Of a stretch of 39,513 nt of DNA, positions 17,246 to 25,743 are shown in pieces. The position numbers and the translations under genes are program-made. Source of the DNA: Candidatus Nitrosotalea bavarica. Its GTDB lineage: Archaea; Thermoproteota; Nitrososphaeria; Nitrososphaerales; Nitrosopumilaceae. The DNA lies in assembly GCF_900167955.1 (NCBI RefSeq), contig NZ_FUYK01000014.1, positions 1 to 39,513 on the forward strand. Direction: 5' to 3'. Numbering within the stretch: position 1 is the first letter of the stretch; each line of letters opens with the position of its first letter. The notes below the pieces were generated by a model. The model was given only the letters and a program-made list of their open reading frames with translations. It searched no databases and had not been told where the DNA came from.

Positions 17246-17935
17246 GTGAAAGCGATACTTCTTTCAGGAGGGTTTGGTAAACGACTCAAACCTTTGACTG
17301 ACTATTTACCAAAACCGCTAATACCTCTTTGCAATTATCCAATTATTGAATGGCAAATACGTTACTTTAAGAAGTTTGGAATAAAAGAGATCATTGTCTG
17401 TGCAGGGTATAGAGCAGAACAGATAAGGAAACACCTCGAAAGTAAGAATCTTGGCGTCCAATTGGAATATTCTATTGAAAAAGAACCTCTCGGGACTGCT
17501 GGCGCCATAAAAAAAGCTATCAAATACATTGACACTGATGACTTTTTTGTAGCAAACGGTGATGTAATAACAAATCTTGATTTGAGAAAATTAAAGATGC
17601 ACAGAAATTCTGTTGCGGTTATACCTCTTCGAACTACATTTGGAATTGTACATCTAAATGGTGTGAAAGTTGAAAGATTTGAAGAAAAACCTGAGATGTT
17701 TGATTATTGGATGAATGCAGGAATTTACTATCTGAATAAAGACGTTGTAAGACATCTTCCTAAAAATGGCAATCTTGAAAATACCACCTTCCCAGTTCTT
17801 GCAGCACGCCGTACATTGAATGCCATAAAATATTCCAATGTTTTTTGGAAATCTGTTGATTCTTACAAAGATATGGAGGATTGTGAATCTCTTATTATAG
17901 CCAATCATTATGAAAAATTTCTATCTACCAAGTGA
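17246..17935 (+). CDS. Sugar-phosphate nucleotidyltransferase
   Basis: 229 residues of the NTP_transferase fold. The N-terminal signature is LLSGGFGKRLKPLT followed by PKPLIPL (Gly-rich nucleotide loop and Lys-Pro), and the metal-binding Asp is in ANGDVITN (about 103-110). An enzyme of this family joins NTP and a sugar-1-phosphate to make an NDP-sugar (mannose-1-phosphate guanylyltransferase or glucose-1-phosphate thymidylyl/uridylyltransferase type). The exact sugar cannot be read from sequence. It lacks the C-terminal left-handed beta-helix of larger members. The GTG start at 17246 is the only sensible start. Its TGA overlaps the next gene's GTG (GTGA 17932-17935). Confidence 0.88.
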   Translation: MKAILLSGGFGKRLKPLTDYLPKPLIPLCNYPIIEWQIRYFKKFGIKEIIVCAGYRAEQIRKHLESKNLGVQLEYSIEKEPLGTAGAIKKAIKYIDTDDFFVANGDVITNLDLRKLKMHRNSVAVIPLRTTFGIVHLNGVKVERFEEKPEMFDYWMNAGIYYLNKDVVRHLPKNGNLENTTFPVLAARRTLNAIKYSNVFWKSVDSYKDMEDCESLIIANHYEKFLSTK

Positions 17936-18912
17936 GTAGTATGAGACTTGGGTTTAGTCTAGGTTCTCTCTTGTCTGTTGAAGAGATATTTGATTGTGCT
18001 AAGGCGTTAAACAAATATTCTGCGGATTCTATCTGGATCCCAGAAACATGGGGGATGGATTGTAGTTCAATTTTGTCTGGCATTTCCAACGTGTCAAAAA
18101 CCCCCAAGTTGGGCTCATCTATTATCAATATTTACTCAAGAAGCCCTGCTTTGATAGCCATGTCTGCTGTAACTATTGATACTTTGTCAAATGGTAGATT
18201 TATTCTGGGCTTGGGCACAAGTAGTAAATCAATTATTGAAGACTGGCATGGTTTTGAATTTAAAAATCCACTACAGAGAATGCGTGAATATGTCAAGATA
18301 ATACGCCTCATAGTTTCGGGAGAAAAAATATCTTACAAGGGTGAATTTTATAACCTAAAGAACTTTGGTCTGTTAATCACGCCTCCTAGAAAAGAAATTC
18401 CAATCTATCTTGCAGCAATAAATGAAAAAATGGTAAACCTTACTTGGGAGATTGCCAATGGCGTCATATTCTATCTAAGACCATTGCAAGAATTAAAGAA
18501 TACAATTAAAAAAATGCAATCCAAGAAAAAAATTGATGTTGCATGTCAGTTGATAACCTGTGTTTCAGAGGATTCTGAAAAAGCAATTACACGCTCAAAG
18601 CAAACAATTGCGTTTTATGTTTCAGTAGGAAAAATTTATCGCGAATTCTTGGCATCTAATGGATTTCAAAATGAGACGGTAGAAATATTTGAAGCGTACA
18701 AGAAAAATGGTTTGAAGAACAACTATGAACTTGTGACAGACGATATGATGAATTCTTTATCAATAAGTGGAACTCCTGAGGATATTAGAAAAAAAATACT
18801 ACAGTTTGTAGATGTAGGAGTGGATTTGCCCATACTTCAATTCAATCCTGTTGGAAATGTGCGAGAATCTTTTGAACTACTTACCAGAACACTTGCAAGT
18901 GATATGACATGA
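17932..18912 (+). CDS. Luciferase-like (LLM) oxidoreductase, probably F420-dependent
   Basis: 326 residues of the bacterial-luciferase-like TIM-barrel family: RLGFSLGSLLSVEEI at the start, DSIWIPETWG (about 33-42), the conserved NGRFILGLGTS (about 87-97), and a segment like RMREYVKIIRLIVSGE. The archaeal members closest in style use coenzyme F420 (methylene-H4MPT reductase or F420-dependent dehydrogenase type), and Nitrososphaerota make F420. The substrate is unknown. GTG 17932 overlaps the preceding TGA; an ATG three codons later is an alternative. Its own stop overlaps the thiolase start, so the genes are translationally coupled. Confidence 0.85.
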   Translation: MSSMRLGFSLGSLLSVEEIFDCAKALNKYSADSIWIPETWGMDCSSILSGISNVSKTPKLGSSIINIYSRSPALIAMSAVTIDTLSNGRFILGLGTSSKSIIEDWHGFEFKNPLQRMREYVKIIRLIVSGEKISYKGEFYNLKNFGLLITPPRKEIPIYLAAINEKMVNLTWEIANGVIFYLRPLQELKNTIKKMQSKKKIDVACQLITCVSEDSEKAITRSKQTIAFYVSVGKIYREFLASNGFQNETVEIFEAYKKNGLKNNYELVTDDMMNSLSISGTPEDIRKKILQFVDVGVDLPILQFNPVGNVRESFELLTRTLASDMT

Positions 18913-20018
18913 AAAAAGTAGCAATTGTTGCAACAGGTCTTACTAAATTCAATAAAACTGAAAAATCCTTAGATTCTATAATGCTGTCTTCTATTAAATC
19001 ACTATTTGAAAACACTAGAAATTTAGACCAGAAAGATATCGATGTAGTACTTACCTCTACAAATGCAAATAAAAATTATTTGGCAAATATAATATCAGAG
19101 TTATCTGGAATTAAACCAAAAATATCTCACTCGGTTGAAAGTTTGTGTAATTCTGGAACAAATTCCCTAGTTTCTGCATGTGCATATGTATCCTCTGGAC
19201 TGTCAGAGACTGCTCTTGTTGTAGGGGGTGAGAAGACCGACAGTCCAGGTCTTGTTTTAAATTGGGATATGTCAAGGGGAGAATTCAAGCATCCCATTTT
19301 TTGGGCATCTATGTTTACAAGTGCGCATATGAGAAAATACAACACAAGTCTTGAAGATCTTGCATATGTATCTATTAAAAATCATAACAATGCACTAGAT
19401 AATCCATATGCATATTTTGAAAAACTATTTTCCCTTGACGATGTAATGCATTCAAAAAATCTCACTGAAAATATAAGACAATTAGATTGTTCTATGCCAT
19501 GCGATGGCTCGGCGGCAGTTTTAATCTGCTCAGAAGAAAAAGCGATGAAATACACTGATGCCCCTATCTGGATAACAGGAATTGGTCAGAAGACTATCTC
19601 TGCAAGTTTTACAAAAAATAATGATTTGACATCAATGGAATCAACAAAGACTGCAGTTGCAGATGCATACAAAATGTCTCACAAGACTTCAAAGGATGTA
19701 GATGTTGCGGAGCTTCACGATGCATTTAGTGTATGTGAAATTATTGAATTGGAGGACATGGAGTTTTGCCAAAAAGGACATGGCGCAAAATTTGTTCGAG
19801 AACTCTATGATACAGGTAATAAAAAAATAAATCCGAGAGGGGGATTGATTGGTGCAGGACATCCGCTAGGTGCAACAGGGATAGCTCAAGTGGTTGAAAT
19901 TTATCAGCAATTAAGTGGAAAGGCCCAAAAAAGACAAGTATCTAGTGCAAAAACAGGCCTTGTACATAACATGTCTGCAGGATCTACATCATCAACTGTA
20001 TTGGTATTGGAATCATGA
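18909..20018 (+). CDS. SCP-x-type thiolase (acetyl-CoA acetyltransferase-like)
   Basis: 369 residues. The nucleophile Cys80 is in VESLCNSGTNSL; His270 is in AELHDAFSV, and His318 is in GAGHPLGATG. The second catalytic Cys of classical thiolases is absent: the corresponding C-terminal loop reads LVHNMSAGSTSS. That pattern, together with the DUF35 gene next door, is typical of archaeal SCP-x/lipid-transfer-like thiolases that work as a complex with a DUF35 protein. It would catalyse condensation or cleavage of a beta-ketoacyl-CoA. The window's HMG-CoA synthase lies 14 kb away and is of the long type, so a role here other than acetoacetyl-CoA for mevalonate is possible. ATGA overlaps occur at both ends. 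Confidence 0.87.
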   Translation: MKKVAIVATGLTKFNKTEKSLDSIMLSSIKSLFENTRNLDQKDIDVVLTSTNANKNYLANIISELSGIKPKISHSVESLCNSGTNSLVSACAYVSSGLSETALVVGGEKTDSPGLVLNWDMSRGEFKHPIFWASMFTSAHMRKYNTSLEDLAYVSIKNHNNALDNPYAYFEKLFSLDDVMHSKNLTENIRQLDCSMPCDGSAAVLICSEEKAMKYTDAPIWITGIGQKTISASFTKNNDLTSMESTKTAVADAYKMSHKTSKDVDVAELHDAFSVCEIIELEDMEFCQKGHGAKFVRELYDTGNKKINPRGGLIGAGHPLGATGIAQVVEIYQQLSGKAQKRQVSSAKTGLVHNMSAGSTSSTVLVLES

Positions 20019-20335
20019 CTAGATTCGAAGACGAATTAAAAAATAACAATTTTGTTTGTAGTGAATGTGTCAAATGTAAGCATCTTGTATGGCCCCCAAG
20101 TGATTATTGCAATAAATGCTTTGGAGATGTCATATGGAGACCTGTTTCAAAAAAAGCAACACTTGTCGAATTTTCTAGCAAGGATGGAAAACTCTTCTGT
20201 ATTGGTGAATTTGAAAACAATATACGTGTATTTGGAACTCTAGAGGGAAATTCTAATTTGATTAGAGGACAAAATCTGACACTAAAATATTGTAATTATG
20301 ATGAAATGCCAAAATTTGTTTTTCAGACTGACTAA
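20015..20335 (+). CDS. DUF35 (zinc ribbon + OB-fold) thiolase partner
   Basis: 106 residues. The N-terminal rubredoxin-like zinc ribbon has C18-x2-C21 (CVKC) and C32-x2-C35 (CNKC), with the usual PPSDYC between. A C-terminal OB fold follows (ATLVEFSS, IGEFENNIRVFGTLEG, LKYCNYDEMP). In methanogen thiolase/HMG-CoA synthase complexes, DUF35 proteins bridge active sites and bind CoA. Here it overlaps the thiolase gene by ATGA and ends the four-gene operon, so it is very likely the thiolase's partner. Confidence 0.87.
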   Translation: MTRFEDELKNNNFVCSECVKCKHLVWPPSDYCNKCFGDVIWRPVSKKATLVEFSSKDGKLFCIGEFENNIRVFGTLEGNSNLIRGQNLTLKYCNYDEMPKFVFQTD

Positions 20336-20352
20336 ACTAGATAATTATATCA

Positions 20353-20688
20353 TCAAGGAAATTTGAGATTGGATTTCTCTAATTCTAAAATTGGGATGTA
20401 TAAAGACATCCCATCTGTTCCTATCTTGTCAACAAAATGGAAATCTCCAGTAAGCCTCTTCAATTCTATCAATTTCTTTGTAGGCGGGTCGTTGCTTACA
20501 ATATAGTGTATGACATTTCCGCCTATCGTTCCTGTCTGTATGAAAATAATGTTCTGATTGTTATGATTCAAATGATACATCAAAGGTACCGCACCTAATA
20601 CTGATTGCGACGAATATAGAATTACTTTTAGGAGATCCCCATATTCTTTGTATTTCAAGTATGTGATTTGGGCATCGTTTGTTGACAT
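20353..20688 (-). CDS. Hypothetical protein
   Basis: 111 residues with no recognised domain. It alternates short hydrophobic beta-like strands (LLKVILYSS, IIFIQTGTIGGNVIHYIVSN, LYIPILELE) with charged loops, and has no signal peptide or membrane segment. It starts at ATG 20688, converges with the DUF35 gene 17 bp away and is divergent from the resolvase gene. It is probably a real small soluble alpha/beta protein. Confidence 0.55.
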   Translation of the reverse strand: MSTNDAQITYLKYKEYGDLLKVILYSSQSVLGAVPLMYHLNHNNQNIIFIQTGTIGGNVIHYIVSNDPPTKKLIELKRLTGDFHFVDKIGTDGMSLYIPILELEKSNLKFP

Positions 20689-20881
20689 GTTTCTATTGCT
20701 CTAAATAATGACATATTAATGCTGAGGATGTCCCAAGTAGTTTTTTGAAATAATTTGATTTCTATGAATATTCTTAGATCGAGAGTGAAAAAGACACATG
20801 TTACAAAAAATACCCGTCAAGGTGTTACTATAATTACCATGAAGTCTATATCACCAAAATTCTCTAATCTTATTACGAGAC

Positions 20882-21475
20882 ATGGTAACTTCTGTTGAAC
20901 AAACTGCATTGAATGGTATGGAACCCAAACTTCGTAAGAAAAAAAGTAGAAAAACTAATCAACGTATTGCAAGAACTAGAAGACAACGAGGATACAATTG
21001 GGAAGATACGCTTGTTAAAAGATTCAACGTACTAGAAGGATGGAAAGCCTTTAGACTTGGGTCGCCTAGCGTTGGACTGCCTGATATACTAGCAGTAAGT
21101 ACCAAGGAAAATACAATTTACACAATAGAGGCAAAATCTGGCACAAATACCACCTTAAGAGTACCTTTTGATCAGATACTGCGTTGTTTGAAGTGGATAC
21201 ATACCTTTGAGTTATACAAGACACGAAAAATGATTATTGCTTTCAAATTCTCATCCAAGAAAAGAATCGGAACTGGAAAATATGAACATAGAGAGCTTCG
21301 AGAATTTTTTAAAATATGGGATGAACAATATCCTGTAACTGATTTTATTTGCACATATGAGGGAGACACATACGCAATGGTTGAAGGTAAAAGAAGTCCG
21401 CTGAAACTCGAGGATGGGATAATGCCTTTTATTAAAAAACAAGTGCCAACTAAACCGAATACTTCTTTAATATGA
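20882..21475 (+). CDS. hjc: Hjc-type Holliday junction resolvase-like nuclease
   Basis: 197 residues. The PD-(D/E)xK core is complete: RGYNWE (Glu41), GLPDILAV (Asp68) and TIEAKSG (Glu83, Lys85), with VPFDQILR after it. This matches archaeal Hjc, which cuts four-way DNA junctions as a dimer during recombination repair. Two differences from the usual 120-140-residue enzymes are a very basic N-terminal extension of about 35 residues (KLRKKKSRKTNQRIARTRRQ) and a longer C-terminal part. It could therefore be Hjc or a related archaeal PD-(D/E)xK nuclease. It is followed 18 nt later by a small unknown gene on the same strand. Confidence 0.8.
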   Translation: MVTSVEQTALNGMEPKLRKKKSRKTNQRIARTRRQRGYNWEDTLVKRFNVLEGWKAFRLGSPSVGLPDILAVSTKENTIYTIEAKSGTNTTLRVPFDQILRCLKWIHTFELYKTRKMIIAFKFSSKKRIGTGKYEHRELREFFKIWDEQYPVTDFICTYEGDTYAMVEGKRSPLKLEDGIMPFIKKQVPTKPNTSLI

Positions 21476-21493
21476 TATTGTACTAATAAAATT

Positions 21494-21853
21494 ATGAGCT
21501 TTGAAGATTTTGTGGATGAACGCAGCTTGGTAAGCAGGGATGCACTAGCCACAAAGGAGATAAAACTAAAATTACTTGAAGTTGAAGATGATACATCGGA
21601 CCACATTTGGAGATTTGGAGTCAGAGTTAAAGTAAAAAGAATTCTCATTACCATAAAACACATCAATACGCAACAGATCGAAGAAGGTGAATGTGACCTA
21701 CATGTTATTGAAAAAGAAATGAAGGAGAAAAGACACTATAGTTCTACAAACAGATGGGTTCCAACAACTGATATCAAGAATGGATATATTGTAAATTCCA
21801 GGCATGCCTCATTGCTTGGCGATGCAGTAGCACTGGACTATATTACAATCTAG
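21494..21853 (+). CDS. Hypothetical protein downstream of the resolvase
   Basis: 119 residues with no domain I recognise. It is charged and soluble, with beta-rich stretches (WRFGVRVKVKRILITIKHI, GYIVNSR). It starts at ATG 21494, 18 nt after the resolvase gene, so the two are probably co-transcribed. Its stop overlaps the stop of the convergent flavin-reductase gene by 4 bp. A link to DNA repair is only a guess from position. Confidence 0.6.
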   Translation: MSFEDFVDERSLVSRDALATKEIKLKLLEVEDDTSDHIWRFGVRVKVKRILITIKHINTQQIEEGECDLHVIEKEMKEKRHYSSTNRWVPTTDIKNGYIVNSRHASLLGDAVALDYITI

Positions 21854-22743
21854 ATTAGGGTAGATATCAAATTGTCATTAATGGAATGCGTCCATTTCAT
21901 TACTTTTGTTGATTTTTGGTTTTTCCCTTGGAATAGTACAAAATTTATTCTTTGGATGTTTTTACCATTCTTCAGAATTAATCTCTTCATGATTGGAATA
22001 TCACTAACTTGTATCTCTAATCCAGTATGTTTTAGAAATTCTATGAGATGATCTCTCTGATTTGCGCCGGGGGGTGGAATGCTAAATGGAATCATGTTCA
22101 ATGCAGTTTTTGATTTGGATATAACTAGGATTTTGTTTTTTGATTCTACTATGACTCCGACACATTTTACAACAAATTTTTCATGTGCAATATTTTTAAA
22201 ATATTCCAACATGTCTTCAGATACATTGACTTCTACTCTGTCCTGTTCTATAGTAGAGCCTAAGCCAAAATATCGTCCCCTATGATATATTAGTGGATTT
22301 TTAGAATCATCATGTCTAATGTCTACAACCTTGCCTACTATCATGATATGATCTCCTAGTTTTTGCTTTCTGACTAGCTTACATTCCGCATTAATTGTAC
22401 AACCTGAAATTAGAGGCGTCTTGATTTTTTGGGGTTTGACAAATTTGAAGATGCTTTTTATTTTTAATTTGTCTAACTCTATTCCAGAATATCCCCCCGC
22501 GATATTTACTGCAGTGGTTTGTTTTTGTGAAGCTACGTTTATTCCAAATTCTTTTGTTTTTTCTATGTTCTTCAATGTTTTAGATCCTTCGTGAATAAAT
22601 GCTCCAATTAACATAGGTTGGTACGAAATCTGCATTACCCATTCTGCAGTCATAACATTTGGTCCATTAATGCCTCTAGATGTGATCATGGTAAGACCCG
22701 TGCTAAAATACCTCTCTGACTTGCCGGGGGATTTTCTATTCAA
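21850..22743 (-). CDS. Flavin reductase-like protein fused to a Nudix-like domain
   Basis: 297 residues. Residues about 1-165 match the flavin-reductase-like FMN-binding fold (STGLTMITSRG, TAEWVMQISYQPMLIGAFI, EFGINVAS, HIMIVGKVVDI). Residues about 190-297 form a second domain resembling a Nudix fold (FVVKCVGVIVESKNKILVIS; then PPPGANQRDHLIEFLKHTGL where the Nudix box would be). The catalytic glutamates of the box (REXXEE) are missing, so the second half is probably a binding domain. The start is TTG 22741-22743; the next ATG, at residue 19, would truncate the first strand. The gene stands alone on the minus strand. Confidence 0.78.
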   Translation of the reverse strand: MNRKSPGKSERYFSTGLTMITSRGINGPNVMTAEWVMQISYQPMLIGAFIHEGSKTLKNIEKTKEFGINVASQKQTTAVNIAGGYSGIELDKLKIKSIFKFVKPQKIKTPLISGCTINAECKLVRKQKLGDHIMIVGKVVDIRHDDSKNPLIYHRGRYFGLGSTIEQDRVEVNVSEDMLEYFKNIAHEKFVVKCVGVIVESKNKILVISKSKTALNMIPFSIPPPGANQRDHLIEFLKHTGLEIQVSDIPIMKRLILKNGKNIQRINFVLFQGKNQKSTKVMKWTHSINDNLISTLI

Positions 22744-22979
22744 CTTGCTTATTTGACGTCTTTCGGGTAATTGTTCTTTGTATCGTGTGTTGTTTACTGT
22801 TGGAGTCCATTATTTTGACATTAAATTAGGCACAAATTACAAAACTACTGGAAATGTGGATGTAAAGTACTGTGAATGTGGGACTGGTCGTACACGCTAC
22901 TATACAGTGCATTTTTGCGTTCCAACTATTCTAAATCCATATCAACATTTTGGTTTTCAACCAGTAAGGAAACATGCAA

Positions 22980-23348
22980 TCACGATGTATTGATATTGTA
23001 CTGTTCTAATACTTTTTTTATGTTATGAATGCTAAATGGTTTGTAAATAATCGTTTTAATTTTTAGTTCACCTAACTTTTGATATGTTTCCAGTGAAAGA
23101 TCAGCTGTTACTGCTACAATCTTTGCAGTAGGATTAATTTTTAGAATTTTTTCAATGGCATAAAGACCATCGGTTTTTGGCATCATGAGATCAATAAAAA
23201 TAACATCTGGAACATATGTTTTATAGAGACATACTGCTTCGCTGCCGCTAAAACCCCTTCCTATTACTTGTAGTCCAATAAGTTCAAGAATGTCAGAAAA
23301 AACCTTGACAGTATTCGCATCGTCATCCACAACTATACAGGTAATCAT
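22980..23348 (-). CDS. CheY-like response regulator (receiver only)
   Basis: A 122-residue canonical receiver: VVDDD acidic pocket, phospho-accepting Asp53 in FIDLMMP, switch Thr81 in IVAVTAD, and Lys103 in IYKPF. Unlike the three receivers in the first 10 kb, it has no insert before strand 3. It is divergent from the histidine kinase at 23448 with about 100 bp between them, making them a natural pair. TTTAAATAA-like DNA around 23366-23376, about 23-25 nt before the ATG, could be its TATA box and implies a leaderless mRNA. Confidence 0.93.
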   Translation of the reverse strand: MITCIVVDDDANTVKVFSDILELIGLQVIGRGFSGSEAVCLYKTYVPDVIFIDLMMPKTDGLYAIEKILKINPTAKIVAVTADLSLETYQKLGELKIKTIIYKPFSIHNIKKVLEQYNINTS

Positions 23349-23447
23349 ATAATTCCAAGACGGAGTTTATTTAAAAAGATTCGGTTAAACAGTGTTTAGG
23401 AGGATTTGATTTCAAATATAATTCTCTTAAAAAATTAATTTCTTAAT

Positions 23448-24977
23448 ATGTGGCATCACGTATCTTACATTTTGATGAGTTTTAAGATAAAATTAGTTAT
23501 AGGATTTTTAGCCATTGCTTCTGTCATGATTACATATGGCTTATTTGTTAACGAAATGAAAAAAATTCCATTAAACTATGAATTAATTTCGGAACAAGAA
23601 GGACAAGATCGCATATTAAATTCCATAGGGGGAAACTTGTCAGAACCATTTGGAATAAGAGAGACTCTGAGAGAAAATGTGATAAATGTAACCGGGGACA
23701 TATTGGCGATTAATTCTACGATATTAGGAAAAGATCCCGTGACAAATGAAATAGTTTTTGATAATACTCATACATTTTTTGTTGACAGGGCTACCAGAAT
23801 GCATCAGTCAATGAATGAATATTTCACCTTTCCTCCAAATGTTCAAAAAGTAGATTATGATTTTTTCCATCCAATGATATTCTCCAAGACTTCTTTTGTT
23901 TTTGAGAAAGAAGACAGTATATACGGTCTTGACGTATATGATTTCTCGTGTAAATATAGCGGGGTTGATGTGTCTTCAGACCATCCAGAATTTCCGTCTA
24001 AGAAAATATTGTCTGATGGAGGTTGTACAATCTCAGTTGAACCTGCAACTGGAACTACGGTTTCTTTTTCTAAATACTGGGATGACTATTTTGTAAGTGA
24101 TGGAAATAGAGGGGCAACGGTAGAGATGGGTGGAAAACACACCACCGAATATTCCGAAAATATTTTAGTTAATACTGCAAAATCTACAAAGACCCTATAT
24201 TTTTTTCTTGATTTAGTTTTTCCAAGTTTGATTGCCATAGTAGGAATTGCAATATTATTTGTCATACTCTTATTTGACAAGACAAAAAATCAAGCTAAAA
24301 TCATCCTCCAAACACAAAATGAAGTGATAAAAAAAGAAAAACTATCCGTAATAGGTGAGCTTACTGCAAGACTTTCACATGACCTCAGAAACCCATTAAG
24401 CGTAATCAGATTATCAGTTGAAGGAATAGAGATGCGAATTAATAACAAATCTGACCCAAAACTTGATGAATATATTCCAATAATTAATGACGCAGTATCT
24501 AGAATCAATCACCAGATTAACCAAGTACTAGGATTTGTTAAAACAATACCCTTGGACAAAAAACTAGTCTCAATTTTCAACATTTTAGGCGATTCTATTA
24601 AAAGCATAAACATCCCAGAAAACACCACTATCACACTGCCAGAAAATGACTTTTCTCTCATGGCAGATAAAATTCAGTTATCAGTTGTATTTACCAATAT
24701 TTTGTTAAATGCAATCGAGGAAATAGGAAAAAACAAAGGAATTGTAACAATACGTAGTAAGAGTGAAAAAAACAATCTGATCATAGAATTTGAGGATTCG
24801 GGGGATGGAATATCGAAAGAAAATATCAGTAAAATATTTGAGCCATTGTTTACCACCAAACAAACTGGTACTGGTTTAGGTCTTTCCAGCGTTCGTGCCA
24901 TAGTAGAATCCCATGGTGGAACTATATCTGTCAAATCACCTCCTACTGTTTTTACAATAACACTTCCACAAAAATAG
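23448..24977 (+). CDS. Membrane sensor histidine kinase
   Basis: 509 residues: TM1 about 13-33, an extracellular domain of about 215 residues, TM2 about 252-276, a short linker, then HisKA with His311 in ARLSHDLRNPLSV. Asn421 marks the N box, DSGDGIS (450-456) is G1 and GTGLGLS (474-480) is G2. The extracellular part (FVDRATRMH, FSKTSFVFEKEDSIYGLDVY, VEPATGTTVSF) weakly resembles the DUF3068/PorA-type fold; I am not certain. The kinase core is a close paralogue of the soluble kinase at 1449. ATG 23448 is taken as the start; an ATG at 23475 would still keep TM1. Its partner is probably the divergent receiver. Confidence 0.92.
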   Translation: MWHHVSYILMSFKIKLVIGFLAIASVMITYGLFVNEMKKIPLNYELISEQEGQDRILNSIGGNLSEPFGIRETLRENVINVTGDILAINSTILGKDPVTNEIVFDNTHTFFVDRATRMHQSMNEYFTFPPNVQKVDYDFFHPMIFSKTSFVFEKEDSIYGLDVYDFSCKYSGVDVSSDHPEFPSKKILSDGGCTISVEPATGTTVSFSKYWDDYFVSDGNRGATVEMGGKHTTEYSENILVNTAKSTKTLYFFLDLVFPSLIAIVGIAILFVILLFDKTKNQAKIILQTQNEVIKKEKLSVIGELTARLSHDLRNPLSVIRLSVEGIEMRINNKSDPKLDEYIPIINDAVSRINHQINQVLGFVKTIPLDKKLVSIFNILGDSIKSINIPENTTITLPENDFSLMADKIQLSVVFTNILLNAIEEIGKNKGIVTIRSKSEKNNLIIEFEDSGDGISKENISKIFEPLFTTKQTGTGLGLSSVRAIVESHGGTISVKSPPTVFTITLPQK

Positions 24978-25224
24978 AATTCCTAATTCAAAAAAGGATG
25001 GACCGAGCCGAACATGCTACTATATGGTTTATTTTTGTATTCCATAGCTCCTACTTTTCTATTGAATCACAGTGTTAACATATTATTTTGTGAGTTTTAA
25101 GTAACAATCTCTTTGATTATGAAGTTCAAATTTGCATGATCCCACATAATGAGGGGGAATAGAGATAGAGCCTGAGAAATGTCACTAATTTTTGTAGTTT
25201 AAAAAGTCTATTTTCATATCCAAC

Positions 25225-25743
25225 TTATAGTCGGAGCTTTGTATAGAAATCAAGAAATGCTTCAAGATCTATTGGCTCATCCAAAATCTCTGCCATCTCT
25301 TCTGCCCTATTTGCTACCAAAATACATTGTTGCCTAAAATTATCCTCGTTAAATTCTATAACAATTATTTTTGCGTTGACGTCTTGAACATCATTTAACA
25401 ATCCAGCACTAACCAAAAGTATAGATTGCAATCCTTTTCCCTGCGCATACCCTATTTCTTGATTAATCAGACTTGAATTAATGAAATTTGTTGTAGAAAT
25501 TAAAACAAAACAGACTGATGAACTAATTGTTTCTTTGATGTGAGTTGAAATAAAACTACCATGAGATTCATTATCTACCAGATGTGCCCCAAATCCTTTT
25601 TCATAAAGCACGAATTCTAAGATACGTGCCTTTTCATGATCCTCTTTACTATAACAGACAAATACCTTAAATTTTCGTCTTATTTTTTCTTGTTTTTCCA
25701 AGTTATTGGGATTCAATTCGTACTTGCTCCATTTCTGTAACAA
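25225..25743 (-). CDS. TIR-domain protein
   Basis: 172 residues, essentially one TIR domain (about 25-140) with a short helical tail. Seen are box 1 FKVFVCYSKEDHEKA, a middle segment with SHIKE-type character (FISTHIKETISSSVCFVLIS), and the helix NSSLINQEIGYAQGKG, in which Glu96 sits where catalytic TIR domains have their NAD-cleaving glutamate. Prokaryotic TIR proteins are often NADases or cyclic-ADP-ribose producers in defence; others are scaffolds. No effector such as a SIR2 or SLOG protein is beside it. A TTG start at 25743 overlaps the upstream zinc-ribbon gene by 41 bp; a TTG at residue 10 is an alternative. Confidence 0.78.
   Translation of the reverse strand: MLQKWSKYELNPNNLEKQEKIRRKFKVFVCYSKEDHEKARILEFVLYEKGFGAHLVDNESHGSFISTHIKETISSSVCFVLISTTNFINSSLINQEIGYAQGKGLQSILLVSAGLLNDVQDVNAKIIVIEFNEDNFRQQCILVANRAEEMAEILDEPIDLEAFLDFYTKLRL

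Noticed and set aside
20765-20899. 44-codon plus-strand frame before the resolvase gene
   Set aside because: It overlaps the resolvase start in another frame and shows no features beyond a basic composition.
22778-22993. 71-codon plus-strand frame between the flavin-reductase and receiver genes
   Set aside because: It runs into the end of the receiver gene, has no recognisable fold, and fills what is better read as an intergenic gap.
24978-25224. Possible tRNA or small RNA in the gap after the histidine kinase
   Set aside because: I found no T-loop-like sequence (GTTCGAAT or similar) and no acceptor-stem pairing there; it appears to be plain AT-rich spacer.
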